A DNA stretch of 64,000 nucleotides from Eudorina sp. 2006-703-Eu-15 (GCA_003117195.1 BDSI01000021.1:1-64000), one strand, 5' to 3'. Shown: positions 10,876 through 24,381, counted from the first letter of the stretch. Program-made: numbers and translations. The notes: generated from the letters alone by a model not told the origin.

Positions 10876-12414
10876 ATGCAGACACGTTCACGCGCAAAAG
10901 CTTCGGCGTTAGGTTTCGACCCTTGTCTGAGTTGTTGGTTACCTGAGGAGGTGCAGCTCAGATTGCTAGATATCACTCTACAACAATATGCCACTCCAGT
11001 CCTGCGGGCCGGTCTCGTCGCAAACCCAGCCTCGGAACTTGTGACCCTGATGTTGGTCTGCCGCACTTGGAAGGACTACATTTGCGGCCATCCGAGCACC
11101 TGCAATCGCCAGGTGTTTGCTGTCGGCCTCCGTGTCGCCTGGATCCTGGATGCTGTCCACCTGGCGTGCTTCGAGACGCAGCACAAGCGGGCCAAACGCC
11201 TGCGAATTCCCCCCTCCGTAACTTTGTTGCTGCGCAACGACGACAGCGGAGCCACGCGCTGCTGCGACGGTAACGCTCCAGGGGAGCCCCAGCGCCCTGC
11301 GAGCAGCAACCACGACAGAACGAGCAGCGCTAGCAGCTGTAGCAACAGCAGCTGCTGCTATTGCAGCCGGCGCAGCCGCAAGCCGGGCGGCGCCCCTGTC
11401 GGGGGCGGCACCCCCACGCCCCGGGACACCGGCAACGTCCCCTGCAGCTGCCGCGCGGGCTGTGGCAGCAGCGCCACGTCCACAGGCCGACGCCACAGCC
11501 CCGCTGGGGGCCTGTGCAGCGGCCTGTTGGGCGACAGCCCGAGCGCGACTGGCAGCGCCTCTGCCTCTGCGGCGCCTACGCCCAGGGGGTTGAGATCCCG
11601 ATGGTGTTCCGCCCGTGTGCTGGGCGGCGGCGCTGACCGCTCCGCCTTTGAGCGCGCCAGCTTCCCGGAGCGGGTGCCGCTGCTCGCGGTCGACGCGGCG
11701 CAGCTGTCCGTGGCGGAACTGCGCTGGCTGGTGGCGGTGCTGGCCTCCCTGGACGTGGCCTTCCTGTGTCCCCTGGTGCTGCGGGTGACGTTCCCATCGC
11801 CGCCGCCATCGCCAGCGCCGCCGTTGCCGCCGCCATCATCCCCTACCACGACGTTGGACGCCGTCGCCGTCACGCCAGGAGCGTCGGGCAGTTCGACAGC
11901 CGACGAGCTCGCCACTGGGATCACGATCCCCGCCGGAGCCATGGCGGCGGCGGCAGCACTGGTGGAGGGTGGTGACGGGGACGGGTTGTATGCGACCCGC
12001 CGAGGAGGTGCACCTGGCTGTGAGATAGTCGGTGGAGGGGCTGGCGCGGACGTGGACGGGGTCGCGGTGGGGCCGGGAGCGACTGGGCGCGTGCTGCAGG
12101 CGGGGCGCGCTGTCGACGGGGGCGAGCAGACCGGCGGAGCTGCCGCGCGACCAGCTGTCATCGGGGGGCCGCCAGCAGCGGGGTTGGAGGCTGGTCCGGG
12201 AAGGGGGCTGGGCCAAGGGCAGGCGGGGGGAGCTCATGGTATGGCAGCTGGCGGAGCCGGCGCCATTGCGGGTGTTTCTCGTGCCGAGGTCGCGGCCCTG
12301 GAGTCGCTCAGCCTGGCAGTGGGGGATGATGGTCTGCATGTGTACTTGGTGCCCACGGCGGCGGCGCTGCGGCGCACCTGGCCCGACAAGAGGCCGGGCA
12401 CTGCACCCGCATGA
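10876..12414 (+). CDS. F-box-like protein with low-complexity C-terminal half
   Basis: A single open frame from ATG 10876 (MQTRSRAKA...) to TGA 12414, 512 aa; an in-frame ATG at 10810 is an alternative start. Residues about 22-70 read LPEEVQLRLLD...LVCRTWKDYI, the pattern of an F-box (Leu-Pro start, then Val-Cys-Arg-x-Trp), which in known proteins binds SKP1 in SCF ubiquitin ligases. The following ~60 residues look folded. The rest is Ser/Cys-, Pro- and Gly/Ala-rich and probably disordered, apart from short ordered stretches such as LSVAELRWLVAVLASLDVAF. Substrate unknown. It lies 686 bp upstream of the BTB gene on the same strand; no poly(A)-type TGTAA was found between them, so one transcript or gene cannot be excluded. 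Confidence 0.55.
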   Translation: MQTRSRAKASALGFDPCLSCWLPEEVQLRLLDITLQQYATPVLRAGLVANPASELVTLMLVCRTWKDYICGHPSTCNRQVFAVGLRVAWILDAVHLACFETQHKRAKRLRIPPSVTLLLRNDDSGATRCCDGNAPGEPQRPASSNHDRTSSASSCSNSSCCYCSRRSRKPGGAPVGGGTPTPRDTGNVPCSCRAGCGSSATSTGRRHSPAGGLCSGLLGDSPSATGSASASAAPTPRGLRSRWCSARVLGGGADRSAFERASFPERVPLLAVDAAQLSVAELRWLVAVLASLDVAFLCPLVLRVTFPSPPPSPAPPLPPPSSPTTTLDAVAVTPGASGSSTADELATGITIPAGAMAAAAALVEGGDGDGLYATRRGGAPGCEIVGGGAGADVDGVAVGPGATGRVLQAGRAVDGGEQTGGAAARPAVIGGPPAAGLEAGPGRGLGQGQAGGAHGMAAGGAGAIAGVSRAEVAALESLSLAVGDDGLHVYLVPTAAALRRTWPDKRPGTAPA

Positions 12415-13100
12415 TTTTTATCGTGGTGGGTACTCCCTGCTCCCGAAAGAGTCAGTACTCTGACTCGGTGGCTCAAAGGTATCGGTATTGGGGCCCGAAC
12501 GGCGTCGGATGCCGGGCCGTGCCTGGCAAATGGTGCCCGCAGGGTGTTGTTGAGGCGGCACTGTCAACGTCATCATCAAGTAGCTGTTGTTTCTATGGGG
12601 CTGTTGATTGCTGTATTCGCAGAACTTTCAAGAGATTGTTTCCTGCGAATGCTTCGAGAGAGAGTGAGCTTGACACTGGTCAACGTACGTCATTCCATGT
12701 GCTTAGGGGAAGCGGCTGCCGGTGACTGATACTTTGGTTGTGGACACTGCCAAACATGTGATCTGGCGTGCCAAGCAAAGCTGGGAGGGAAATGAGCAAA
12801 ACACCCCGTGCGTACTGTGACCGTACTGGACCGTAACTTGGCCCCACAACAAGGCCGAGATGTTGTTGCAACACCGCAATGGTGCAGCGAAGTTAAACCG
12901 TATTCATGCCTCTATGATAGAATGACTTGATTCAGGTCAATTGGCCGGACTGCGTTGAAAATGATTTTAAACTTCGTTCGTAAAGAAAAATGCAGCGGGG
13001 CCTGTTTGGCACCCACCTGCTAACAAGTTGTACCAATATGAGCATCATGGCGTCTTGAGCGGGCAGAACGGGAGCTCTTAGCGGTGAGGAGCAGTAAAGA
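12415..13100. other. Spacer between F-box-like and BTB genes
   Basis: No firm exon. One weak candidate is a short Met-started segment (MGLLIAVFAELSRDCF...) ending at a GTACGT donor near 12684, which could be a 5' exon of the downstream gene. An in-frame stop just before ATG 13101 argues that the BTB coding sequence starts there. Confidence 0.3.
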
Positions 13101-16100
13101 ATGGACGCAGTCGTCCATGTCTTCGACCCCGGGGAGCCAGGCAAGACCAGGGACTTCACATGCAGCATTCGTACCTTGACACATGGGATGCGGTAAGGAA
13201 AAGAAAGGGAAGGCCGGGGTTTTACCCTGCCACCTAGTCGGTTTCGCATCCGTCGCGCAGTTACTTCAAGGGCGTCCTCCAAAAGGCTGTGGACAGCCGA
13301 ACGACGCCTGTAGAAATCTCAGTCCACTGCGATGTGGCAGTTTTTGAGTGGCTCCTGAGCTACTGCAACGGATGCGTCACGCGCGACCACATCACCGTGG
13401 AGGGTGTGCTGCCGCTGCTGATCGCTTCAAACTTCTTACAGGTAGAACCCTGGCGCTGGGTGTATGTGGACAGCATCACGGCTCTGGGCGCCTTACTTGT
13501 GAACTTGGCCGGGCGTTGGGGGGAGGATGCGGGGGTTGCGACAGGCGGGGCACCTTGCAGGCTAGGATTCCACTACGCACCTCCGTATGGGTGCGCATAG
13601 GTGCTTGGATCACCGTGGAAGTCTTCCCCGCCACCTCAGCCACGCAATGCCCGCTGCACGGTACTCATTGACGAACATCTACCTGCACCGACCCGAACGT
13701 CACGTCGCAGATGGACGCATTGGTCGGTGACTGCCTGGGCTTCATGGCCAGCAACCTGGTGGCCGTGGCTCAACATCAGCAGCAGCTGGTGGGCCAGGGG
13801 GGGGACCTGACGGCGCTGCCGATGGAGCTCCTGACCAAGCTGGCGAAGGTGGGTAGGCGGGTGAAGGAAGGAGGGCTTCATTCAAGAGCGCGCGTGGGAG
13901 GGGCGGCGGGGCGCAGGGTCAACGACGTTACCATCTTCGTCCATCCCAACAACGGTAGTTCTCGAAGTGGTGCTCAATTGCGGTTTCGCTGTCTGAGTGA
14001 CGGCATGGGCGCAGGGAGGTTTGGTCCGATGTTCCGCACTGCGCGGTTCAGAACCCGCGCCCGAGGGGGCTCCATGGCATTTCCTGGGCGCTGGGTGGTC
14101 AGACTGGGACTGTGAATTCCTTCGGTGCTTTTAGGTGAAAACAGCCTAGACACACACCCAGCCTAACCCATTCGTTTGAGGGAACGGCCCGGTCGCGCTG
14201 GCAGCGGATGCTCAGGCCCATGGTGGCACAACACGTGCCGGCATGGCACCCCGCGCCAAGCATCTTCAAGGGGTGTTTGCCTCCTTTTCTTCTTCTTCTT
14301 CTTCTTCTTCTTCTTCTTCATAACGGCGGCGGCTTAACGGCGGCTGGATGGCTCCCGGGTCTTGTTGTTTGTTATTCGTTTCTGTTTGAACTGTTTGATT
14401 GTTCTTTCTGGCGGTCCATGGGGAATTCCACGCCCTCGCGGCTCTGTGCGCATGCAGCTGGCTCCGGAGCGCAAGCTTGAGGAGCTGGCATCTTTGACGC
14501 CCGCGGAGCTCCGCAACAGGTGTGTGTTTAGATAAGAGACCCGCCCGACAACAGGTGTGTAAAAGATAACTGAGCCGCGAGGGGTGTGTGTGTTCCTCGG
14601 TGCCACCGCCACCGCTGCGTACTCTTCCCAGGATTGCCTAACGTGGCACGATTGAAAGCGCCCCGGAACCCGCCACTGGGGAGCGTGGGTGCAGGGTTTT
14701 GAGTTTGGGTTGGGTGCTGCGTCATCACACATACCGCGGCCTGGCTGCCCAGGGCCACGTTACTCAGCCCTGTCCCGGTAAGGCCGCCGGGGCGCTCCCC
14801 AACCGACCGTGGGGCGGGGGTGGGGCGGGGAAGAGAGCGTACACGCGCGGGGCAGTGGCGGGTGCCGGGCATGTTCGCGCGTGTTTTGGGGGGTAAGGAT
14901 TTTGGGGAGGGGTCAGTTCCAACGTGTGCGTATATGCGCGCAGTCGGGTGCGGAGGGGCCTCGTTGGTGATTGTGAATCAGGGGACTTAAGAGCCGCCAG
15001 AGAACAAAGAAGTCCAGTTCGACAGCCGATGTACCCGGAACCCAAATGACCGATGCCCGTTGCCAACAAGGCGGTCACGGCGACCGCGATGTCGATTGTG
15101 AATATTTCGGACCGCGGTGGCGGTAGCTCAGCGGTGGCGAGGTGGATGGCGAGGTTTTAAGCCGGTGGCGGCTGTCGCAGGCACATGCCGCTGGTCAACC
15201 GGCTGTACAAGTACAAGCTGGAGGGCTGCCTGAGGGACCTGCGGACCACGGTGGCGCGGTGCTCCGTGTGCCAGGTAGGGACGCGGCCCGGGGGGCACCC
15301 CGGGGACGCAGTCGCAATCCGTTTGGGGCGTGCTGCTGCTGCTGCTGGCCCTGGCTCCCATCTCAGGTTGCTTACTGCTCCTTCCTTTGTCGTGGAGGTG
15401 TGTTGGTGCGAGCTGGCCACACAGCAACCCCGTCGTGGTTCCATGTCGCCGTCGTTCAGGGCCTCTTCAGTCTGGCGGATCGAGCCAAGTTGGAGTGTCC
15501 GGGCCCGCCGCAACAGCCCCCGGCGAAAGGCGCGGACGGCACCGGTGGGCGGGGCGCGGCGGCGCACGCGCAGCGCAGGTGCGCCTAGCCTTGCCTTGGC
15601 AATGCCGACCCGCATTGCCTCACGGGGGCGCGCGCGCGAGGTTGGGCCCCCCGGGACTCTGCGACGACCGCGCGTGCGTGTTGTGGTGCTGTGCTGCACA
15701 GCGCGCGGCGGTGTGTGCGCCGCAGAGACCGTAGGGCCCCTGCACACAACGGAACCCTTGCCGGGACCGCGTGGTGCGATTGTGGCGGGCGGTTGCCGTC
15801 GTCGCGAGCACGCCCGTCGTATAGCGCTTGACCTGTCGTGACGGGAGACCGGGTCCACCCCGTTGACCTCCGGCCCTCCGTACCAATTGACTTAATTTTG
15901 AAAATAGAATGAAGTATCTTGATGTCCTCCCTCTCGCTATCGAATCAGCGGTTCCCTCCCCCTCCCGATGAAGCGACCCTTAGACTTCCCGTTCTGGTGC
16001 GGCTCCCTACCTTCCCCCTTCCCTGCCTCCCTACCAATCCACCTACGTATCTATCTACAAATCTACTTACCTACCTACCTGCCCTACCCGGCCGACCTCC

Positions 16101-19100
16101 CCCGGTCGGCAGGTCGTCCTCCAGCAGCGCCGTGCACATCCCGGACGCGGGCTGGCGCCTCCAGGAGTACCTCTCCTCCCTGCGGGCCCAGCAGATCCCC
16201 TGGCGGGGCATCTACTGGCACGTGTGGGGCCTCGTGCACGTGTTGTACTGCCACGTCTGCATGCAGTACGCCCCCGCGGCGGCGCTGCGGCGCTGCAGCT
16301 TCCACCCGCAGCCGCCGGTGTTCACCGGCACCGCGGCGGGGCCCGCGTCCAGCGCCGCGGCGCGGCAGCCCGCGGCGGGGTTCTACCCCTGCTGCGGCGC
16401 CACGGCGATCCGCGGCACTGACCCGCGGGTCGGTGCCGCCACGGGGTGCTGCGCGCGGGAGCACAGGCTGCTCCCAAGTGGCCAAGCGCCGGGAGCGCCG
16501 CTGCCGTCAGGACTGAATCCGCAGCTGCTGAACACGCTGCAGCATTGCGCGTCACTGTTCACCAACTCAGCCGCGCTGTTAGTCCGGGACCCCGCCGGCG
16601 ACGGGGCGGCAACTCGGAGCCTCGCGCCGAGTGCGAGTGTGAGTGTCACCGCGGGCGACAGGCGGTTGCCTGCAGGCCCTGCGGCAGCCGGTGCTAGTGC
16701 GGCGGCACTGACGGGCACGGGCGCTGCGAACGCCAAGTCACCGCGTGGGCGACACGTGTCATTCCTCGCCAACAGCGGCGCGGCGGGGACCCGCGCCGCA
16801 CCAGGGGAAGCTCCAGGGGTGGACGTCGACGGCCGGCACGTGTCGCCGGCCATTCAGGCGGTGCTGAACTCCGCCGCGGCGGCTGCGCAGCGGCGCAACG
16901 ATGGCACCGCCCTGGGGCCTGCAACCGCGGCGACGGCCGCGGCGCTGGGCTACAGCCTCGGCGGCATGCCTGGCCTAGACTCCGGGGCGTCGGGACCGGG
17001 CCCGCCGCTCCTTGTGCAGCCGCCGCCGCCACCCCAGCAGCAGCGTCCCATGGGTCCACAGTCCCCCCGATCGCCGCCGCGCGGCGCCGGCGCTCCGCCC
17101 TCCGCAGCGCTGCACTCGCCCCTCCACATCACAGGCAACCCGGTCGTTGACGCCCGACGGGTGGCGGCGGCGGTGGCGCGGCGCCTGTCGGGGACCGGCG
17201 GCAGCGAGAGCGGCGGCGGCGGCGGCGGCGGCGGTAGCTCCGAAGCCGCCCTGGCGGGGGCCCTAGCAGCTGCGCTGCTCCCTCAGCAGCAGCAGCGGTC
17301 GTACGAACGGCCGCAGCACCGGGAAGTTGTCCAGACGCGCGACCCCCATCCTCACCATCATAGCCACTCGGACAAGTCGAATCATTCGCAGGTGCCTGAC
17401 GCTGGTCTTCATCAGCACCCGTTGCCGCCGCCGCTGCAGCAGCAGCAGCCCCGCACCCGGCGGCCGGTCCTAGACACCGCCCGGAGTTTCACCAGTCTAG
17501 CGGCGCTGCGCCAAGAGGCAGAGGAGGCCGAGGCCGCCGCCGCTGCTACCTCGGCCCCGCTGCCACTGGCCCGGCCTCAGACCCCCCGTGAGTCAGCCTC
17601 TCGAAACACGCCCCATGGAGGTGACCTGGACCGATCTGGATCCGATGGACTGCAGACGCAGCAGCAGCAGCTCAGTGGCGGCGGCGGTGGCGGCGCTGAC
17701 CCGCGGGCAGCGGCGCCGGGGAGCTTCAAGTTGGTGCTGAAGCCTCTGGCGTCGCTGCAGCCGGGGGGCAACAGCAGCAGCAGCAACAATGCCGGCGGCG
17801 GCGGCGGCGGTGGGGGTTCCCCGAAGCCGCTGGATCGTTCGCCACGCCGCGTGAGCCTGCTGCCCCGCAGCCCGACGGGCGCAGCGCAGGCTGGGGTGTC
17901 CGGAGGCCGAGGCGGCGGAGGTGCCGCTGTGGTGGCGCCGGGGCGCGGCGCCGCGTCGGGAACTGCCCAGGTCACCGCGCCGGGCAGCTGCGCCCCCGTC
18001 GACGTCTCGGCCGTGCAGGGCTTGCAGCGCGCAGCCACACCCACGTCGCCGACGGGCGCGCGACCCGGCGGCGGAGGCGGCGGCCTTCAAGCCCCCGACC
18101 GGGCCCGACTCGACTCGCTTCGCACCTCCCAACAGTCTCAACAGCAGCAAGCTCTGCGACATCAGCAGCAGCAGCCACCGTCCGCGCATCCACACCCGCA
18201 TCCACATCCGCCGCAGTCCACGTCAGCATTTTTGTACGCGTCGCAGCAACAACCGGTAACCACCCAGCCGCAAGGCCATCTTCACGGGACGCAAGGGACA
18301 CGAGACCGGGCCGTACAGTACGATTCGCACACGGATCGAGTTACGGCAGCGCCAAGGCGCGACGCGACGCGGCCTCCCCGACCCATGGGTCGTGCGCCGG
18401 GGCCCCAGGCCACGGGCCTGCATCGCCGGCACTCCGGCGGGTCCTGGTCGCGGCATGACTTCCGAGGTCGGTACGGCAGGGACAGCGGGGACGGCGGCCT
18501 CGGTGGCGAGGATGATGACGACGAGTACGACGACGCGCGACTGCGGACCAGGGTGCTGCTTCGGAAGGGCAGTGCCGCGGACCTGGGCAGCTTCCGCAGC
18601 GCGCGCTCGGTGGGATTCGACCTCCCGCCGGACCCTTTCGGCGGCGGCAGCGGGGGCGGCGGCGGGGGCGGCAGCTCGAACCCTTCCGCCGCGCCGGCTG
18701 GCCACGAAGGTGCTGAGCTGACCGCCGCTGGCGGCGGCCCGGACGGCAACCCGCTGCAGCGCAGCGTGCAGGCGGTCCTTCAGCAGCAGCGCGAGCGGCG
18801 GCATCAAGGCCAGCCGGAGGCACCCACCGGCAACCGGCCCGCGCCGCCGGCCTCCCAGCAAGAACCGCCGCTGCCGCCGGAGAAGCAGCACCACCACCAG
18901 GGCCGGCCCTACCCGTTCCCCCACCAGCCCCCGTACCAGTACCAGCAGCGGCAGCGTAGCGCCGGGCGGACGCGGCCGCCGACCGTCGAGGCCGGCCCCC
19001 GCGCGTCGGCGGCGGTGCTGCCCGCGGGCGAGGACCCGGCCATCTCCGCCGCCGCGGCCGCAGAGCTGGAACGCAACGCGCTGATTGAGCAGTACAAGAC

Positions 19101-20556
19101 ACAGAAGGTGCTGTCCCCGCGGCCTCAGCACGTCCACATGATCGCGATCGCGGAGCTGCCCGGCGCCGCCGCCGCCGCTGCCGCCGCCTGCGGCGGCGGC
19201 GGCGGCACGCCAGGAGACCCGCGGTTTACGCCGCGCAGCTCACTCACTGTGAGCCCTCGAGGGCTGGGTGGCTCGCCGTACACTACCGCGGCCGTCGGCG
19301 CAGAGCCAAGCCCTGGAGGCCTGGCCACAGGGATGGGATCCAACGCGCTGCCGTCACCCCGGGCGGCTGCGATGGAGGCGACTGCGATAGAGGCGGCTGC
19401 GTTCGCCATGGCAAGACCTGGCGGAGGCGGAGGCGGGCTGTTTGCGGTGGGCATGGAGGACGCGGATGCGGCGGTGGTACTGCCGCCGCCACCGTCGCTG
19501 CCGGCTGCGACCTCGCCCCCGCCGGCTCCGTCAGCGGAGCCCGCGTCCGGCCGCGCTCGCAGGTTGCGCATGGAGCTGCTGTACGAGGATGACGTGAGTG
19601 GGGTCCGTCAGGGTCGGGCTGGGAGGGAGGGAGGGAGGGAGGGACAGCTCGCCCTGGGGGCTGGCTGCCCCCCGTTGCAGCACATCAAGCGTCCCTAGCC
19701 TTCTCACAGAAGCCGAACGCGCCAGACAGGGACGGAACACCGGATGGTGTCTTCCTTCGCCAGCTACCGCACCCCGACTCCTCATCGGAGCCTGGGATGC
19801 AAGGCAGCAGAAAAACGGAAATAAGCGGGAAAACGGTGTTTTCATGCCTCCAAAAACCGGTACCCACATTGCCAGGACCAGGCCTGGACCTCTCCTGCCC
19901 CCCTCCCTGTCAATCCAGACATCGATCAGATGTCTTCCTCCCTACCGCCTAGAACCCCAGCCGCCCCGACCCCCAACCGCCCCGACCTCCCCACCGCCCA
20001 GAACTACCGGATGGACCTGCTGGTGAGGCACCTGCTGGCCTGCCGGCCCTCCCATCGCACCGCCGTGGGGCCCCGAGGGGACCAGCGGCCCGTCCGATGG
20101 AGGTCCGCCCAGGGGCCAACGGCGCGGGGCAGCGGCGCCGCTGGCTCTGGCAGGCCCGTGTCGACATCCTCGCGGCCGCTGTCAGCAACTGCGGCCCTGT
20201 ACGGCCCCCGGCAGGTGTCCCGGCCCCGCTCGCGCAGTGTGTCACACCTGCAGCGGCAGAGCGGCGCCTACGCGTCCGGCGTGCCGTCCGGCGGGGGGCA
20301 GCTCAACGGCGGGGCAGGCGGAGGCAGCAGGGGCGCCGGCGGCGGCGTTCGCGGCGGCGCGTTTGCGGCAGGAGAGGTCAAGTACGGCGACGCGGACGAC
20401 GGGGCGTGGGACAAGATTAGCGGGGGGCTTGGCCGGAGCACGCTGTATGGTGGTGGCGGGGGTGCCGGTTTGGGAGCAGGGATGGCTGATGTGGCACGTC
20501 GGTCTCAGCCGGACCTGCGGCCGCTGTCGGCGCCGCGGACGTGGAGATATACATGA
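13101..20556 (+). CDS. SANBR/KIAA1841-like BTB-domain protein
   Basis: Exons: 13101-13192, 13261-13441, 13711-13848, 14458-14519, 15181-15274, about 16113-19593, 20002-20556 (TGA). The first three give a BTB/POZ fold in the animal SANBR (KIAA1841) style: VVHVFDPGEPGKTRDFTC, GMRYFKGVLQ, EISVHCDVAVFEWLLSYC, SNFLQ joined to MDALVGDCLGFM. Then come a Cys pair (RCSVC), VHIPDAGWRLQEYLSSL, YWHVWG, CHVC, YPCCG and a Cys/His cluster, matching the region after the BTB in SANBR. The rest of the 3.5-kb exon is Gln/Gly/Pro/Ala-rich and probably disordered. The last junction joins ELLYEDD to NYRMDLLVRHL, again SANBR-like. Exons 1-5 are in phase, but 15274 to 16113 is not, so a small exon is probably missing between them. 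The N-terminal SANT domain of animal SANBR was not seen. Likely a protein-interaction adaptor; function in algae unknown. Confidence 0.7.
14283..14321. repeat. (TTC)n microsatellite in an intron
   Basis: About 11 copies of CTT/TTC read directly, in the third intron of the BTB gene; it could serve as a polypyrimidine tract. Confidence 0.9.
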
Positions 20557-23500
20557 AGCATTCATGGCCATCATTGGGCACCATTTTGTATATAATGATC
20601 TCGACGACTGGCTGCTGGGTTGCCACCGCTGCACTGTACCACGGGGTCTTACCACTTATGCACTTCTGACAGTTTTTCAGTCGTGATCCACCCTGACGTC
20701 GAAGGGGGCACGGATTCTTGGTAGCTGGCTGTGTGACGAGATGTGTTCTTCCTGGAACTTTGCTTAATCCGCTCAACTCCATGCCATACAGCGCAGACTC
20801 AGCAAGCTTCACCGCTCCGGGTGTCCGATTGCTGCCGGACATTCAGCTTCGTGTATTAATTACAACGTACAGCCAATTTTTGCCGGGCGGAAGGCCCGGG
20901 CGCTCGGGCGCGGGCAAGGCCCCGAAACCTCGGCAGCCACAGCACAGCAAACAGCCGCAGTGGTGCCCGCGGCACTCAACCCGCCGCACGTCACTCGCAC
21001 TCGACGCACTTACAGCAACACATCATCCATTCACCCCAACCGGCAGGTCATCCGACCCGCACAAATTACCCCGTTAGGAGACACGCGAAACACGCCGCTA
21101 TCGTCATAGAATGTCGCCACAATATCGGTATCGTCTAGGCAAATTGAGAGACCCAGCTGTCGAGCCAGGGCGTCCGAAGGCCCCCGTCTGCTGGCGCGCG
21201 ATATCCGCCCCACAATCCTCCCCCCTCCTCGCGCACCAGTCCCGTCTGGATGGCCCCCGTAGGTAGGGGCCCAAGCATCTGAGTACACGATGTCTCACAG
21301 GTGGCAGCGAGGGTAAGAAAAATGAGGAAGCGAGCGCACGCCCTTGTGACGGGTGAACCGCCCAGCGCAATAGCAGAGCAGTGCCTCCTGCGTTCTAGAA
21401 AAAGAGCAATCAATCATGAGGAACCCGTAATTCGGCGAAGACCTGTGAGTGTAATCAAAAGACAAGCCGGCAGACCAGCAACTTGCTAGGCTAGCAACCC
21501 GCCATCCAGCGCCTCTCCTTGTGGCACAGCGAAATTGGGGCGGCCTCAAGAGAACAGCGTGCCGCCCGGGAACGGGGATTAAGAATGGGTACTTTGTCCT
21601 TGGGTCAATAATGGCACCTCCATTGGAACAAATGTCGCAAATTATAAGACTGTCCTGAAACTCGCGCGCTGTGTCGGCGAGCGGGTGCCGCAAGAACGCC
21701 ACCGCTAGAGTGAGGCGCAGGCCCGGCCACCGCATGCCTGCCGAGCACCTGGCCTGCCTGGCTGCTTCCCTTCCTTCCTTTCTGCTTCTGGTCGGATCTC
21801 TAACGACCCCACCGCGCCCCTCAAGACCCCGCGCCGCGGCTGCGCGAACGACATCAGACATCTGTCCGTCGGTGGTGTGCCGGGCAACCCTAACCCCCCT
21901 TTTCCTACACGGGCAGCTCAACGGCGCCTAAAAAAATACCCGTACAGACCGCACACTGATGGAATGGCGCACGTTGTGCTCTCCGTCTGCCTGCCCCCAC
22001 CTCCTCGCGCCGATGTCCGGCACCACCCGGTGCACGTGCTCGTCGTATCCACCGTATACCAACCCGGAGGCGGGAACAGCGCAGCGCGGATCATCCGCAC
22101 CAGCAGCAGCCAATCGTGCACGCGACTGTGACTCGTCAAGACGCCGCACTGGGAACCGATGGACACACCCGCGCCAGCACCGGCCGCTTCAACAACAACG
22201 ACAGCAGCGTGCAGGCAATGCGATGATGATGGTGAGGGATGGGTCGGCCAACGAACGCCGCCTGTGCTGCCATTACGAATAGGAAACCGGCAAGCCCAAC
22301 GGCAGACTCGGCGTCCTGATTTTGCGGGTTTCAAGGTGAGGAGGTAGTGGTGGTGGTGGCGGCGGCGGCAGGTAGGGCGTGTCCGACGGCCACACTGGCG
22401 CGCGCCTCCTCCAAGGATGAGGCGTACGGCCACCCAAAACCTGCCACCGTCGCATACAAGGAGCCCTTATACAATCTCGTTCATAATGAGGGAGACCTAA
22501 TGCCCGGCCAAGAACACCCGCTTAGTAGAGCGGCACACCACCCACATCGCTGGCTACACGAATGACCAACGCGGCCTTCAACTTGGATAACCGCAAGTAG
22601 CACCAGTAGAAGTAGTAGTAGTAGTAGTAGTTATAGGGAGTTCTGCTGAGGCGAGGCCGACGAATTTCACGCCTCCCTAGTCGCAACAACGGTTTCAGCG
22701 CGTTCACGTGACACAGCGCAGCCTTCACTGCCCCGACGCTGCCGGACGCCGCCTTCTCCTCCTGCTGCACGCGTCTCTGCAACGATCGCAACACTCTCAA
22801 TTGAGTCACATCGACGGGATTGCGCCGCTGCCGAAGAACCCCTGCACTGCACTGCATCCCCCCTGTGGTGCGCAAACCCAGCCCTCGGCCTCCCCCGGCC
22901 GGTTCGGTGGGCGCGTGTGCGGCATCCTGACGCGCTCAACATCCTGATATCCCGTTCCATCCTGACCCACATTCCATCCTACCAAGCGATTAGATGCTCC
23001 AAAGATTGCAACGAAACAGAAAGAACCTCCAAGAAATAGCACAAAGGACAAAGCCAACAACCATGTGTTGACCGTCCACCGGTGAAGCAGGTTCCGGACC
23101 ATTATTCCACCGATGGAACAGACTGACCGGCAATCCTCCTCTGCCTTTCCATTGGTCAGAATTATTCTTGACCCCTCCGGCGCGGAAGTTCAGGTCCTCT
23201 CGCGCCGAGCAGCAGGGACGAATTATCATGAACATGTGGTCATAAGATGGCCAGAGGCAATTCGACTACCCGACTATTAGACGAACCACGCGGGGTACTC
23301 TACGCCAAGAAGCTCTTGTGTGCGACCTTCTCCGTGTGACAAGCAGCGAGCAGCTGCGAGGCCGGGCCGCTCACCCATGAAGTGAAGTGAGCGCCGTCGA
23401 CCCACACACCCACTCACACACAAACATCACTGCAGCTCGCCGCCACGCGCCAGAGTGGCGATGCCTGGCAAAGTAAAATTACTGAGGACACCCATCATTA

Positions 23501-24381
23501 AGACGGAGTACAGAAAGACAGACACCGCGCGAGTGCACACGCGGCTTTTCCCTCGCTAATACACCACCACGCACTCGCACATCGAGCTCAGGATATAACC
23601 TATCAACACAGCTCCCCCGGACGACCATTGGCAAGTCCAAGGCAAAGGAAATGTGGCGCGACGCGACTGTGGGAGGTATCGTCAATCGCGCAATCGGCGA
23701 AATCAAAACCGGCAACGCGGCGCAGCCGCAGACGCCCCGAAGACCGTACAGCCGTGACGCGGCCGCTCCGCCGGGTGGCGGCCAAGAACAGAATTGTTGG
23801 TGCCCGAGCACTGCTGCCCGAACTGATCCGACGCGTCGCGAGCCCATTCACCGTTTCCAACACGCATCCCCGTCTGCCCTTCGGCACCCGGCATGGCAGA
23901 TCTGTTGGGTAGAGCCCTCTCAACTGCCAATGTAGGCAACGGGTGGACTGCCATTCAGTGGTACATCGACACATGTGGCCCGCGGTCACGCCCTCGAACA
24001 TCACTTCGCGCAGAGAAATCCCGCAAAGAACCTCGGCAGGCAAAGATGTCCCAAGACCGACCATCAAGCGTGCCAGCCGTTAATTGGTTAGGGAGAAACT
24101 TTGGCGTGCGTCTCCTTCCTGCCGTACACGTCGTGCTGCACACAGCATCTGGCAAAACTCGTCCCCCGCCTTACGGTGCGCCTTACGGCCTTCGGCGGCA
24201 TCTCCATCTCCGCACCCTGGATGTTTCGTACTACCCGCCCCTTCTCCCCTCCCACCCCCGCCCACTCTCGAAGCCAGCTTGACCCCCACCAGCCGTCCGC
24301 GGCTCCAACCAACCAACTTGCGTCGACCCTTCCAAGCAACCAACCAACCTGCATCCGCCCGTTCAGGCTCTTTCGGCCCTT
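20557..24381. other. Long region without a recognisable gene
   Basis: Lower GC than neighbouring coding exons. Both strands were read and only short frames without conserved motifs were seen. Contains a GTA/AGT microsatellite at about 22603-22632 and a GTG/GCG tract near 22345-22372. The left end should hold the 3' UTR of the BTB gene and the right end that of the - strand gene stopping at 24382. Small or non-coding genes cannot be excluded. Confidence 0.4.

Noticed and set aside
18223..19137. Long - strand frame opposite the BTB gene's large exon
   Set aside because: GC-rich antisense shadow of a coding exon whose + strand phase and homology are established at both ends.
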